A stretch of 64,000 nucleotides of DNA from an uncultured beta proteobacterium (GCA_903886275.1 CAISLN010000094.1:1-64000), one strand, 5' to 3'; shown: positions 7,749 through 17,212, counted from the first letter of the stretch. Made by a program: numbers and translations. Notes: generated by a model from the letters alone, not told the origin.

Positions 7749-9194
7749 ATGGTATCAGGCATGAATCCAAAACAGATCTTTCTCATCGTCTTTGCCCATC
7801 GCTACGTTGCCTGTATCGTTTTCGCGATCGCACTGGTCGTTGGTATCGTAGTCACCTTTGTCACCCCAAAGACCTATATTGCAAGCACCGATTTATTGGT
7901 GGATGCCCAGATCGATCCGATAGCGGGCACGCAAAACTCGCAGCAGGGCAACTACATCGCCACGCAGATTGCAATTATCCAAAGTGAGCGTGTGGCCTCT
8001 GGTGTGGTGCGCAAGCTCAACCTGATTGCCGATGAAAAAATCAAGGACCGCTGGCAGGCGGCGACCCAGGGCAAGGTATCTTTTGAGGTCTACGCAGCCA
8101 ACCTGTTGCGCAAGGGTCTTGAGGTAGAGCCCCCCAAGGGCACCAATGTGATTCGACTGAACTTTGAAGGCTCCGATCCCGCATTTGCGGCCGAGGCGGC
8201 CAACGCCTTTGCCAGCACCTACCTGAGCCTGAACGTGGACCTGCGTGTAGAGCCCGCCAAGCAGTACGCCGACTGGTTCGACGACCGCGTCAAAACACTG
8301 CGCCAAAATATAGAAAAAGCGCAGGCCAAGCTGTCCGAATTTCAGCGCAAGAAGGGCATAGTCGGCGCAACCGACAAGAGTGCCGACCAGGAGACCCAGC
8401 GCCTCGATCAGCTCACCTCCCAACTGGTTGCGGTGCAGGGTGAAAACATTGCCATGACCAGCCGGCAAAAGATGTCGGGTGGCGAACTCTCCCCCGATGT
8501 CCAGGCCAGCGCGGCGGTGCAGGGCATCAAGTCCGAACTGGCCAAGACCGAGGCCCGGCTCAGCGATGTCAGCCTGACGCTGGGTCCCAACCATCCCCAG
8601 CGCCAGCAGCTCGAAGGCCAGGTGGTGGTTCTGCGCAAGCAACTCGACGAAGAAATGCGGCGTGTGTCTGGTGGCACCAACATGGCACAGACCAGCGCTG
8701 GATTGCGGGAGTCCGAACTGCGCGGCGTGATCTCTTCGCAAAAGGGCCGGGTGCTGGCCCTGCGCCAGCAGCAAGATGAAATGGCCGTGCTGGTGCAAGA
8801 CGTGGAGGCGGCCAAGCGTACCTATGATTCCGTTCTGCAACGCAGCAACCAACTGAATCTGGAAAAGCAGACCGACTTGGCCAATGTCTCGGTGCTGACG
8901 CGGGCCTCCGAGCCCACGACCCCATCCAAACCCGACCGGTATAAATACCTGGGCGGAAGTTTGTTCCTCGCGCTGGCCGCTGCACTCGCTTGCGCCTTGG
9001 GCCTTGAAATGCTGGACCGCCGCGTGCGTGTGGTGGAGGACATCCGGTTTGCCGATGTGCCGGTGCTGGGCGTGATCGAACGCCGCAGCGATAAATACAC
9101 CCTAGAAGAACGCCTGACGCTGTCCAAGAAGTTCTTTACCCAGCGCAAAGAACGCAAAGAAATGATTGCCGCCAGTCGGCTGGGAAGCCTGTAA
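7749..9194 (+). CDS. EpsF-type polysaccharide chain-length determinant (copy 1)
   Basis: A 481-residue inner-membrane co-polymerase of the Wzz/GNVR family that sets EPS chain length and works with a cytoplasmic kinase. A transmembrane helix near residues 15-40 is followed by the periplasmic VTFVTPKTYIASTDLLVD segment. A long coiled-coil region spans ~190-390, and a second transmembrane helix at ~398-418 follows the SEPTTPSKPD proline-rich motif. The short cytoplasmic tail is basic. Start ATG 7749 or ATG 7761. Its stop overlaps the ATG of the next gene (TAATG). A paralogue lies at 38519-39889. Confidence 0.85.
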   Translation: MVSGMNPKQIFLIVFAHRYVACIVFAIALVVGIVVTFVTPKTYIASTDLLVDAQIDPIAGTQNSQQGNYIATQIAIIQSERVASGVVRKLNLIADEKIKDRWQAATQGKVSFEVYAANLLRKGLEVEPPKGTNVIRLNFEGSDPAFAAEAANAFASTYLSLNVDLRVEPAKQYADWFDDRVKTLRQNIEKAQAKLSEFQRKKGIVGATDKSADQETQRLDQLTSQLVAVQGENIAMTSRQKMSGGELSPDVQASAAVQGIKSELAKTEARLSDVSLTLGPNHPQRQQLEGQVVVLRKQLDEEMRRVSGGTNMAQTSAGLRESELRGVISSQKGRVLALRQQQDEMAVLVQDVEAAKRTYDSVLQRSNQLNLEKQTDLANVSVLTRASEPTTPSKPDRYKYLGGSLFLALAAALACALGLEMLDRRVRVVEDIRFADVPVLGVIERRSDKYTLEERLTLSKKFFTQRKERKEMIAASRLGSL

Positions 9195-10159
9195 TGTCTA
9201 AGCAACAAGAACCCCAATTTCACTCCTCGCTGTTCCCTTCGGACATCGAGCTCGACCTCGAACTTGAGCTGGTTGAAGGACCTGCCGACAGCACCAGCAT
9301 CAAGCGCTCCATAGGCGCTATCTTTGTGGACGCAGGCATTCTGACGCAGGAGCAGGCCTACAAGGTGATGGAGGTTCAGCGCGAAAAGAAAATCCGCTTT
9401 GGCGAGGCGGCGGTCCAAATGGGCCTTATCAGCGAGGGCGACATCCGCTATGCGCTGTCGTTCCAGTACCAGTACAACTACCTGCCCAAGGCCAGTGGCA
9501 AGAGCATCAACGAAGAACTGATTGCCGCCTACAACCCCTTTGGTCACGAGGTGGACCAACTGCGCGCCATTCGCAGCCAGTTGATGCTGCGCTGGTTTGA
9601 CAAGAGCGAAGGCCGCAGCATGCTGTCCGTTCTGAGCGCGGGCCGTGCCGAAGGCGCCAGCTACCTAGCTGCCAACCTCGCCATCGTGTTTGCCCAGATG
9701 GGTGAGAAGACCCTGCTGATCGATGCGGATATGCGCGCACCCCGCCAGCACAGCATGTTTGAGCTCAATAACCAGCTCGGTTTCTCCAGCCTGCTGGCCG
9801 GCCGAAGCGATGTGGCAAGTGCCCTGCAGACCATCTCGTTCATTCAAAATTTGCAGGTTATTCCGGCTGGGCCGGTGCCGCCCAACCCGCTGGAACTGCT
9901 CAACCGCGACAACCTGGGTGAGCTCATGCAATGGGCCGGCGAGACCTATGACATTGTGCTGGTGGACAACGCCTCGCTCTCCAGTGGCGCCGATGGCCTG
10001 ATCATCGCTGGCCACACCGGCGCGGCGCTGACGGTAGCACGCACGCACCAGACCCGCTCCAAGGCCTTCCATGAAATGCTCGAAGAGATCAAGCGCTCGC
10101 AGATCGGCATTGTGGGTTCGGTCCTGAACAACCCGCCCCTGATTGACGTCGCCAAATAA
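9194..10159 (+). CDS. EpsG-type BY-kinase homologue with degenerate nucleotide site
   Basis: A 321-residue cytoplasmic partner of the upstream EpsF protein. Residues ~38-95 form an MshEN/GSPII_E-N-like module (IGAIFVDAGIL...RFGEAAVQMGLISEGDI). Residues ~115-320 are the P-loop BY-kinase/ParA-like domain. Walker A' (LLIDADMR, ~174-181) is intact. Walker A at ~149-156 reads AGRAEGAS where the paralogue at 37644 has AGAGEGRS, so the basic residue is gone. Walker B reads VLVDNAS where the paralogue has ILIDTPN. No C-terminal tyrosine cluster is present. It may be a pseudokinase scaffold (inference). Confidence 0.8.
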   Translation: MSKQQEPQFHSSLFPSDIELDLELELVEGPADSTSIKRSIGAIFVDAGILTQEQAYKVMEVQREKKIRFGEAAVQMGLISEGDIRYALSFQYQYNYLPKASGKSINEELIAAYNPFGHEVDQLRAIRSQLMLRWFDKSEGRSMLSVLSAGRAEGASYLAANLAIVFAQMGEKTLLIDADMRAPRQHSMFELNNQLGFSSLLAGRSDVASALQTISFIQNLQVIPAGPVPPNPLELLNRDNLGELMQWAGETYDIVLVDNASLSSGADGLIIAGHTGAALTVARTHQTRSKAFHEMLEEIKRSQIGIVGSVLNNPPLIDVAK

Positions 10160-10189
10160 GTCGCACCGTACGACGACAAGGGTATTGCG

Positions 10190-11893
10190 ATGCAGGAAAT
10201 TTTTCGAGCGCTGCTGGTGGTCTTTGTCATCGCGCTAGGTGTGTTCTGGTTTGCCAAGACGGCACTCACCGAAACCGCCATAGCGCCACAAGACTTTGAC
10301 AGGCGCAGAAACCTCTGGCTTTGGCTCACCTTGGCGCTTTTTTTGTCGCACAACTTCTGGGTGTTCATGGCCATCTCGGCGGGGCTTTTGCTGGTTGGCG
10401 CCAGGCAAGAGAAGAACCTGGTGGCGTTGCTGTTTAGTCTGGTGCTGGCCGTTCCGCTGATAGACGCACAGCTCCCGGCCCTGGGCTTGGTCAACTATTT
10501 GTTTGAGCTGAACTTCATGCGCCTGTTCAGCCTGTTGGTGCTGTTCCCGGCCTTTCTGTTGCTGCGCCGACAGCCCGGTACAGCGGCCCTGGGCAGCAAC
10601 TACGCCGAGCGCTTTGTGCTGGGCTATTTACTGTTGCTGTTCGCCCTGCAATTGCCACCCGGCAACATCACCAGCGCTCTGCGTTTTGGCTTCCTGCTGT
10701 TTGTCGATATCTTCCTGCCCTACTACATCGCCAGCCGCTCGCTCAAAACGCTGCAGGACTTTCGCGACGCGCTGGCCAGTCTGGTGCTGGTTGCTGCGGT
10801 CATGGGCGTGATCGGTCTGTTTGAATACCTCAAGGGCTGGCTGCTGTATTCCAATATTGCGGGCGCACTCGATGCTTCCTGGTCGCTGGGTCAATACCTC
10901 AGCCGGGGAACAAGCCTGCGCGCATTGGCCAACACCGGCCAGCCCCTGGTGTTGGGTTTTGTGCTGGCCGTGGCGCTGTGCGCCTACCTGTTCGTGCGCG
11001 AGTCCATCAGCAGTCCCAAGATGCGGACCTTGGGGCTGCTGGGTCTGCTGCTGGTGTTGGTGGCGCCTTTGTCGCGCGGTCCCTGGGTGGGCGCCTTGTC
11101 GGGCTATTTGGTGTTCTGGTTGCTGGGACCGCAGGGCCTGCGCACGGTCTCCAAAAAAGGTGCAATGGGTTTGGGCCTGCTGCTGCTGGCGATGCTCTCG
11201 CCCTTTGGCGCAGCCCTCATCGATCACCTGCCCTTTGTGGGAACGGTGGATTCCCAAAACGTGGTCTTTCGCGCAGACTTGCTGAGCGCCTCGCTCAAGG
11301 TCATTGCCCGAAATCCCCTGCTGGGCACGCTGGACTATTACAGCGCACCCGAGCTAGAGGCCCTGCGCTGGGGCGGGGACAACGGCATCATCGATATCGT
11401 CAACTCTTACATTGCCATTGCACTGGGCAGCGGTCTGATCGGTCTGGGTCTCTTTGTCGGCTTTGTCCTTTGCGTGGTGTACGGCGTGTTCGGTGCTATG
11501 CGCGGCGCCGCCAGCCTGGACCCCGAAATCCCCCTGCTGGGCCGCGCGCTGCTGGCCGCCATGGCCTGCACCGTTATCACCATCTACACGGTGAGCAGTC
11601 TTTCCTTTATTCCGATTGTTTACTGGGTGATCTTCGGCATGGGCGTGTCCTACCAGGCTCTGGTGCAGCTCCATACCAAGGTAAAGCCTATCGCCGCCAA
11701 CCCACTGGGCCAGCTGAGCCTTGGCAGGCCGGCACCACGCCGGCGTGCAGCGCCTGCCGCACGGGAACGGTCGATTGATCCTCGCCGCGAGATAGCGTTG
11801 TTCCCGGACGCGACCCGCAAAATGCCGCTGTTTGACGAAGCCACCCGCGAGATGCCGCTGGACTACGAGGCGGCACCGCCCTTGCGCGAATAG
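10190..11893 (+). CDS. O-antigen ligase/polymerase-family membrane protein (Wzy-like)
   Basis: A 567-residue integral membrane protein with about 11-12 hydrophobic segments and the Wzy/WaaL-type central loop, including RGPWVGALSGYLVFW and the later loop with ARNPLLGTLDYY..LEALRWGGDNGIIDIVNSYIAI. It likely polymerises EPS repeat units on the periplasmic side. The last ~60 residues form a hydrophilic tail with a degenerate repeat (DATRKMPL / EATREMPL), unusual for the family. It starts with ATG 10190, 30 bp after the kinase homologue, and probably shares its transcript. A second polymerase-like protein lies at 31320-32636. Confidence 0.82.
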   Translation: MQEIFRALLVVFVIALGVFWFAKTALTETAIAPQDFDRRRNLWLWLTLALFLSHNFWVFMAISAGLLLVGARQEKNLVALLFSLVLAVPLIDAQLPALGLVNYLFELNFMRLFSLLVLFPAFLLLRRQPGTAALGSNYAERFVLGYLLLLFALQLPPGNITSALRFGFLLFVDIFLPYYIASRSLKTLQDFRDALASLVLVAAVMGVIGLFEYLKGWLLYSNIAGALDASWSLGQYLSRGTSLRALANTGQPLVLGFVLAVALCAYLFVRESISSPKMRTLGLLGLLLVLVAPLSRGPWVGALSGYLVFWLLGPQGLRTVSKKGAMGLGLLLLAMLSPFGAALIDHLPFVGTVDSQNVVFRADLLSASLKVIARNPLLGTLDYYSAPELEALRWGGDNGIIDIVNSYIAIALGSGLIGLGLFVGFVLCVVYGVFGAMRGAASLDPEIPLLGRALLAAMACTVITIYTVSSLSFIPIVYWVIFGMGVSYQALVQLHTKVKPIAANPLGQLSLGRPAPRRRAAPAARERSIDPRREIALFPDATRKMPLFDEATREMPLDYEAAPPLRE

Positions 11894-11955
11894 GTGCGCA
11901 GCAGTGATTCAACAGTTGTACAGCAGCAGTGGCTGCTTGTAGTTTTGGAGATGCA

Positions 11956-12834
11956 ATGAGTTTTGGAATTTTGACGCTCGCCACGCCTGGCGATTATAAA
12001 AAGGCAATTGCGCTGGCTCTGTCGGCCCGCGTCAGCAACCCTGGCGTGCCGCTGGCCGTGGCCGCAGCGGCCAAACTCAGGCCGCTGCTGGCGCCCTACT
12101 TCGAACACTTTGTCGAAGAGAACGGGGCCCTCAAAGGCTTTGAACACAAGGTCCATATGGACCGCTACTCGCCCTTTGAAGACACCTTCTTTTTCGATTC
12201 TGACGTACTGCTGTTTCAAGACCTCTTGCCCACCGCCAAGGCCTGGGGCCACCAGGTCTATACCGCCATTGGTGGTTACCAAACAGAGGGCTATAGCACC
12301 TTTGGCATGGACCGAAAAAAGGTGCTAAAAAAAATCGGTAAGCCGCGTATGGCCGTGATTGACGGCGCGGGTCACTGCTATTTTCGCAAGCCCGGCAGTA
12401 CGGCATTTTTTGAGCTGGCGCGCGACATCACCGCGCGCCACCAGGAGTATTGCGGCCGCATCAAATACGCCGACGAAGACGTGATTGACATCGCAATGAC
12501 CGTCATGGATCTGCAGCCCGCAGCCGGGCGTGGCTTCTTTTCGCGCCATCTTTCGGCCAAACCCGGTAGCCTGCGCATGAGCGCCCTCGATGGGCTGTGC
12601 TCCTATGTGGAGCAGGAGGGCGCAGGTGAAAGAATTTCGGTCAGCATGATGCACTTTGCCTCCAACGAGGCGCCGTTTACCTATGCGAGACAGATGCATA
12701 CGCTGTTTCGCAAATACGGGGTGGAGACCAGCGGCTTGTATCGCAATGCCTGCCAAGAGTTCTTTGATTCCGAGATCAAGCTGCGCGCGCGCCGCTGGGT
12801 GCGCGGCCTGCTTAAAAAGCCCGACTTCACTTAA
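11956..12834 (+). CDS. Putative glycosyltransferase-like protein of unknown family
   Basis: A 292-residue soluble protein. It has FFFDSDVLLF near residue 80, resembling the DxD metal and nucleotide-sugar binding motif of GT-A enzymes such as GT8. It also has YADEDVIDIAM and a GAGHCYF segment. I do not recognise a named family. ATG 11956 is chosen because GGAG at 11947-11950 is well spaced; upstream in-frame residues look non-coding. It lies between the polymerase and a GT2 gene, so a role in sugar transfer is plausible. Family assignment is weak; the gene itself is well supported by conserved frame and spacing. Confidence 0.7.
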   Translation: MSFGILTLATPGDYKKAIALALSARVSNPGVPLAVAAAAKLRPLLAPYFEHFVEENGALKGFEHKVHMDRYSPFEDTFFFDSDVLLFQDLLPTAKAWGHQVYTAIGGYQTEGYSTFGMDRKKVLKKIGKPRMAVIDGAGHCYFRKPGSTAFFELARDITARHQEYCGRIKYADEDVIDIAMTVMDLQPAAGRGFFSRHLSAKPGSLRMSALDGLCSYVEQEGAGERISVSMMHFASNEAPFTYARQMHTLFRKYGVETSGLYRNACQEFFDSEIKLRARRWVRGLLKKPDFT

Positions 12835-12876
12835 GCCGCCCGGTGCTCGCCGCGCAGTTCCCCAAACCGTGAGTGC

Positions 12877-13839
12877 ATGAGATTGAACCAGACATCCGTT
12901 ACGGCCATTGTGGTCAACTACAACACCGGCTATTTGCTGCACGAAGCGCTGGATGCCCTGGCCCTGTCCGCGCAGGGCATTGCGCTGAAAACCGTGATCG
13001 TGGACAACGCCTCCAAGGACGATTCGGCCGCGTTGATGCGCCGCGACTTCGCCCAGCACCAGCTTGTTTTCAACGCCAACAATGTGGGCTTTGGGCGCGC
13101 CAACAACCAGGCCATCCCCTTTTTTCACGGCGACTATGTGCTGCTGCTCAATACAGACGCCTTTGTGCAGCCCGAAACCCTGGTTGACACCCTGGCCTAT
13201 ATGCAGGCCCATCCGCGCTGTGGCGTGCTGGGCGTGCAACTGGTGGGCCGTGACGGCGCCTGGCAGCCCTCGGCACGCTACTTTCCCACACCCTGGAATC
13301 TGTTTTTGCAGGCCAGCGGGTTGGCCAGATGGTTCCCCGGAACGCGCCTGGTGGACGATGCCCAATGGCATTACGACAGTCCCCAGTTGTGCGACTGGGT
13401 GCCCGGTTGCTACTACCTGGTGCGCCGCGAGGTGGTGGATGCGGTGGGCCTGTTCGATCCGCGCTACTTTCTCTATTACGAAGAGGTGGACCACTGCTTT
13501 GCCGTCAAAAAGGCCGGCTGGGATGTGGTCTGCTACCCGCATAGCCGCGTGGTGCACATCGGTGGAGAGAGCGCCAAGTCCGATGGCGCCATCACCCACA
13601 GCGGGCGCCAGTTGCAGGGGCTGCAGGTGGAGAGCGAGCAGCTTTACTTTCGCAAGAACCACGGCCTGCCCAGCCTGCTGGCTGCAGTGTTGCTGACCCT
13701 GCTGGCCGATTTGCTAAATGCCGGAAAATGCCTGCTGGGTCGCCGCCCCAAGGAGCGCGCAGCCACCTATCTGGCGCACGCCCGCGTCCACCTGTCCACG
13801 CTCTGGCGCACCCGCCTGGGCCGCCAGGCCACGCGTTAG
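12877..13839 (+). CDS. GT2-family glycosyltransferase (rhamnosyltransferase-like)
   Basis: A 320-residue GT-A enzyme with the full GT2 signature: AIVVNYNTGYLL at the N-terminus, TVIVDNASKDDS, NVGFGRANNQ, and LLLNTDAFVQPET carrying the metal-binding region. YFLYYEEVDHCFAVKKAGW follows further on, typical of WbbL/rhamnosyltransferase-type GT2 proteins. It would add one sugar to the membrane-linked EPS precursor. A hydrophobic stretch near residue 270 may dock it to the membrane. The next gene starts 6 bp after its stop. Confidence 0.88.
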   Translation: MRLNQTSVTAIVVNYNTGYLLHEALDALALSAQGIALKTVIVDNASKDDSAALMRRDFAQHQLVFNANNVGFGRANNQAIPFFHGDYVLLLNTDAFVQPETLVDTLAYMQAHPRCGVLGVQLVGRDGAWQPSARYFPTPWNLFLQASGLARWFPGTRLVDDAQWHYDSPQLCDWVPGCYYLVRREVVDAVGLFDPRYFLYYEEVDHCFAVKKAGWDVVCYPHSRVVHIGGESAKSDGAITHSGRQLQGLQVESEQLYFRKNHGLPSLLAAVLLTLLADLLNAGKCLLGRRPKERAATYLAHARVHLSTLWRTRLGRQATR

Positions 13840-13844
13840 TCACC

Positions 13845-14360
13845 ATGTTTGACAACATCCGCCAAGACCTGCGTGCCCATGGTGGCGACTGGGCCGCCCA
13901 GGGCTTCTGGGCCCTCCTGGTCTACCGCTTTGGCCGCTGGCGCTACCAAGTGCGCCCGGCCCTGCTGCGCAAGCTGTTCTCGCTGCTCTACAAGGTCTTG
14001 TACAAGTTGGTGCAAATTATCACCGGCATCGAGCTGCCCTGCGAAGTGGTGTTGGGGCCCCACTTCGTCATCGACCATTTTGGTGGCATCGTCATCAGCG
14101 GCTACGCGCGTTTTGGTGCGAATTGCCGCATCCGCAATGGCGTGGTGGTGGGCCTGAAAAATCCGCAAAACCCCTGCGCTCCGCACATAGGCGACCACGT
14201 CGATATAGGTGCCGGCGCGAAGGTGCTGGGTGACATCACCATCGGCAACAACGTCTCGATTGGCGCCAACGCCGTGGTCACTCGCAGCGTGCCCGACAAC
14301 TGCCTGGCCGTGGGCAACCCCGCCGTGATCAAGCCCAAAAAGAAAGTAGCAGACGCATGA
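13845..14360 (+). CDS. Serine acetyltransferase-like hexapeptide acyltransferase
   Basis: A 171-residue LbetaH acyltransferase resembling CysE and its polysaccharide-cluster relatives. The N-terminal ~50 residues are helical (IRQDLRAHGG...YRFGRWRY). Repeats follow: FVIDHFGGIVISGYARFG, HIGDHVDIGAGAKVLGDITIGNNVSIGANAVVTRSVPDN and a VGNPAVI closing motif. The His in VIDHFGG is the likely catalytic base. It lacks the C-terminal tail of true CysE and sits among glycosyltransferases, so it probably acetylates an EPS sugar. ATG 13845 follows the upstream stop by 6 bp; its TGA overlaps the next ATG. Confidence 0.82.
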   Translation: MFDNIRQDLRAHGGDWAAQGFWALLVYRFGRWRYQVRPALLRKLFSLLYKVLYKLVQIITGIELPCEVVLGPHFVIDHFGGIVISGYARFGANCRIRNGVVVGLKNPQNPCAPHIGDHVDIGAGAKVLGDITIGNNVSIGANAVVTRSVPDNCLAVGNPAVIKPKKKVADA

Positions 14361-15334
14361 ACGACAGCAAGTTGGCCCTGGTCGCCATCGGGCGCAACGA
14401 GGGCGAGCGCCTGCGCAAATGCCTGGCCAGTGTCGCGGGGCCCGGCATCACCCTGGTGTATGTGGACTCTGGCTCTACCGATGGTTCACCGACCACAGCG
14501 CGCGCCATGGGCTGTGCGGTGGTGGACCTGGACCTCAGCATTCCCTTCACCGCTGCCCGCGCCCGCAACGCGGGTTTTGCCCTGGCGCTGCAACTCTCCC
14601 CCCATATTGAATATGTGCAGTTTGTCGATGGCGACTGCGAAGTCGTCGGCAGTTGGATGGGCGTGGCCCTGGCGTTTTTGCAATCGCATCCGCAGGCCGC
14701 TGCCGCCTGCGGGCGCCGGCGCGAACGCTTTCCTTCCAGCACGGTTTACAACCAACTCTGTGACCTGGAATGGGACAGCCCCATAGGGCAGGCCAGGTCC
14801 TGCGGTGGCGATGTGCTGATGCGCGTGCAGGCCCTGCAGGGCGTGGGCGGCTACCGCAACAGCCTGATTGCCGGCGAAGAGCCCGAGCTCTGTGTGCGCC
14901 TGCGCGCCGCCGGTTGGACCCTCTGGCGGCTCGATGCGGAGATGACCCTGCATGACGCCGCCATGACCCGCTTTGGCCAGTGGTGGCTGCGCAGCAAGCG
15001 CGCCGGCTACGCCTATGCCGAGGGCGCCTGGCTGCATGGTGCGCCACCCGAGCGCCACAATGTGCGCGAGCTGCGCCGCATCGTCTTGTGGTCGCTGCTG
15101 CTGCCCACCACCATCCTGTTGCTGTCTGCGCTGGATGCACGCCTGCTGTTGCTGGCCCTGGTCTATCCGCTGCAAATGGCGCGCCTCGCCCTGCAATTCA
15201 AGCCGCTGCAACTGCTGTCCTGGCAGCGTGCCCTGTTTCTGACCCTGGGCAAATTTGCCGAAGGGCAGGGCGCCTTGCAATTCACCTTCAACCTCTTGCG
15301 CCGCAAGCCAGCCACGCTGATCGAATACAAATAA
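14357..15334 (+). CDS. GT2-family glycosyltransferase
   Basis: A 325-residue GT2 protein: ALVAIGRNEGERLRKCL, then LVYVDSGSTDGS, followed by YVQFVDGDCEV, which includes the acidic DGD metal motif, and a later GGDVLMRVQAL acceptor-side segment. Hydrophobic stretches around residues 235-275 (LLLPTTILLLSALDARLLLLAL) suggest a membrane-anchored C-terminal domain. It is translationally coupled to the preceding acetyltransferase gene by an ATGA overlap. Substrates are not predictable. Confidence 0.87.
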   Translation: MNDSKLALVAIGRNEGERLRKCLASVAGPGITLVYVDSGSTDGSPTTARAMGCAVVDLDLSIPFTAARARNAGFALALQLSPHIEYVQFVDGDCEVVGSWMGVALAFLQSHPQAAAACGRRRERFPSSTVYNQLCDLEWDSPIGQARSCGGDVLMRVQALQGVGGYRNSLIAGEEPELCVRLRAAGWTLWRLDAEMTLHDAAMTRFGQWWLRSKRAGYAYAEGAWLHGAPPERHNVRELRRIVLWSLLLPTTILLLSALDARLLLLALVYPLQMARLALQFKPLQLLSWQRALFLTLGKFAEGQGALQFTFNLLRRKPATLIEYK

Positions 15335-15345
15335 AGAGCCCCGCC

Positions 15346-16254
15346 ATGAGCCGCAAATACCTGTTGATCTCCCCCTGCCGTGACGAAGAAGAGTACATGC
15401 TGCAAACGCTAGACAGCGTGGTGGCCCAAAGCGAGCGGCCCACGCTGTGGCTGATCGTGGACGATGGCTCCACCGACGCCACCCCCGCCATCCTGGCGCG
15501 CTATGCGGCCATGCACCCCTGGATACACATCATCACCCGGCAAAACCGTGGCAAGCGCGCCGTGGGGCCTGGCGTGATGGATGCCTTTTATACCGGCTAC
15601 GACAGCATTGATCCGAGCGCCTTTGACTACCTCTGCAAGCTCGACCTCGACCTGCGCCTGCCGCCCCGTTATTTTGAAATATTGATGGACCGCATGCAGG
15701 CCAACCCCCGCTTGGCCACCTGCAGCGGCAAGGCCTATATCCAGGCTGGCGACCAACTCGTCAACGAGGGCCATGGTGATGAGACCTCGCTGGGTATGAC
15801 CAAGTTCTACCGAAGCACCAGCTTCACCGCCATAGGCGGCTTTGTGCGCGAGGTGTTCTGGGACGGCATCGACTGCCACCGCTGCCGCATGCTGGGCATG
15901 GTCGCCTGCAGTTGGGATGAACCCGCGCTGCGCTTTGTGCATCTGCGCCCCGAAGGCTCCAGCCAGGTCAATGTCTACACCGGGCGCATGCGCCACGGCT
16001 TTGGCCAGTATTTCATGGGCACGGGCTTTGTCTACATGGCCGCCGTGGCCCTGCGCCGCCTGGACCAAGCACCGGTGCTGTTTGGCAGTCTGGCCATGCT
16101 GTGGGGCTGGTTGCGCAGCGCGCTGCAGGGCAAGCAGCGCTACCAGGATCCGGCCTTTCGCGCCTTCCTGCGCCAGTACCAACAGCGTGCGCTGCTGGTG
16201 GGCAAGCACAGGGCGATTGCGGAAATCGACAGCGCCAATGCGGCGCGACCCTGA
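15346..16254 (+). CDS. GT2-family glycosyltransferase
   Basis: A 302-residue GT2 enzyme with LISPCRDEEEYM, LWLIVDDGSTDATP, and LCKLDLDLRLPPRYF, whose DLD likely binds the metal. GYDSIDPSAFDY precedes that motif, and FVHLRPEGSSQ follows the catalytic domain. ATG 15346 lies 11 bp after the preceding GT2 stop. Upstream in-frame sequence is the shadow of that gene. It is the last gene of the left plus-strand EPS block and converges with the DUF535 gene, 13 bp apart. Confidence 0.87.
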   Translation: MSRKYLLISPCRDEEEYMLQTLDSVVAQSERPTLWLIVDDGSTDATPAILARYAAMHPWIHIITRQNRGKRAVGPGVMDAFYTGYDSIDPSAFDYLCKLDLDLRLPPRYFEILMDRMQANPRLATCSGKAYIQAGDQLVNEGHGDETSLGMTKFYRSTSFTAIGGFVREVFWDGIDCHRCRMLGMVACSWDEPALRFVHLRPEGSSQVNVYTGRMRHGFGQYFMGTGFVYMAAVALRRLDQAPVLFGSLAMLWGWLRSALQGKQRYQDPAFRAFLRQYQQRALLVGKHRAIAEIDSANAARP

Positions 16255-16267
16255 GCGCTGCCGCTTT

Positions 16268-17191
16268 TCAAAGCCCGTGCAGCCGGCTATTTTTATGTTC
16301 GCTGGCAAAGGCTATCTTTATATTTTCGGCTAGCGTGCCGAGCAAGGCATAGCGGCGCCTATAGAGTGCGCGCTTGCGCGCCGGGATGTCCTCATCTGCG
16401 CGCCTGTGCAGTGTGGTGCACATTACAAAAAATCCGGCATCGTTTGGAGTGCCGCCGTTTTCCAGCCAGATGCCATCGTATTTGGAAGCCCTGGCAAACT
16501 GGTTGCCGCGCCCCACCGACTGGTGGCATGCGTCCGATACCGCCCACAACTCGGTGCAGCCGACGTGCTGTGCCATTATTTTGACTATGTGAACCATCAT
16601 GTCCCGCGGCCTGATGCCATGGAAGAGCTTGGTGATGTTGGAGTACAGGCTGCCATCCACCACATCTGCCGCACCCTGAATGGCACCCACCAGCAAGCGG
16701 GGGGAGTCGGCGGTGCCGCCTATCGAAAGCGCCAAGGAATACAGGCGGTCAACCCCCGCGAAAAGGCTGACACAGACTTCGCCTTCCGAGCGCATCCAGC
16801 TGGGCCGGTCAATGACAATGCGAAACGGTCTTTGGTCCAATTCAAATTGGGTGCAATTCCAGTAATGATCATCCGGGAAGTTGAAAAATGGCAGGTCCAA
16901 AACACCCACCAGACGGTAGTGGGTCGCGATCATGTGCGCCCGTTTTTGAAAGCCCCATCGTCTATTGATATAGGGTTTGGTCAGCACCTTCAGCAAGAGT
17001 GATGAGCGCTGCAATTCCGTCTGCAACGCTGGCGGAACCTCGCAATGCAACCAGCGGTGCAGGCAGGCCAAATGCATGCAGCTGACCGTGTAGAAGTGAA
17101 GCCTTCTGTAGGTACTGTGGGCATCTTTCTTGGGGAAATTGGTCCTTCCCCCACGCCACAGCGTGGCTACTGTATTGAAGATTCTTTTCAT
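16268..17191 (-). CDS. DUF535 (VirK/YbjX-like) family protein
   Basis: A 307-residue protein of the DUF535 family, which includes VirK and YbjX of enterobacteria, linked to outer-membrane or virulence phenotypes but without a known activity. Typical segments are LRIVIDRP-like FRIVIDRPSWMRSEGEVCVSLF, LVGAIQGA, and HGIRPRDMMVHIVKIMAQ, with a C-terminal RRADEDIPARKRALYRRRYALL. It stands alone on the minus strand between two plus-strand gene groups. Its leader holds a strong hairpin and, 201 bp upstream of the ATG, a weaker EPS box. Co-regulation with EPS genes is therefore possible. Confidence 0.82.
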   Translation of the reverse strand: MKRIFNTVATLWRGGRTNFPKKDAHSTYRRLHFYTVSCMHLACLHRWLHCEVPPALQTELQRSSLLLKVLTKPYINRRWGFQKRAHMIATHYRLVGVLDLPFFNFPDDHYWNCTQFELDQRPFRIVIDRPSWMRSEGEVCVSLFAGVDRLYSLALSIGGTADSPRLLVGAIQGAADVVDGSLYSNITKLFHGIRPRDMMVHIVKIMAQHVGCTELWAVSDACHQSVGRGNQFARASKYDGIWLENGGTPNDAGFFVMCTTLHRRADEDIPARKRALYRRRYALLGTLAENIKIAFASEHKNSRLHGL

Positions 17192-17212
17192 TTACATAAA
17201 AAAGGCTGCCGG

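Noticed and set aside
11330..11350. CTGGACTATTACAGC resembling half of the EPS box
   Set aside because: It lies inside the polymerase coding frame, lacks the left arm and the final TTG-G context, and has no gene start downstream.
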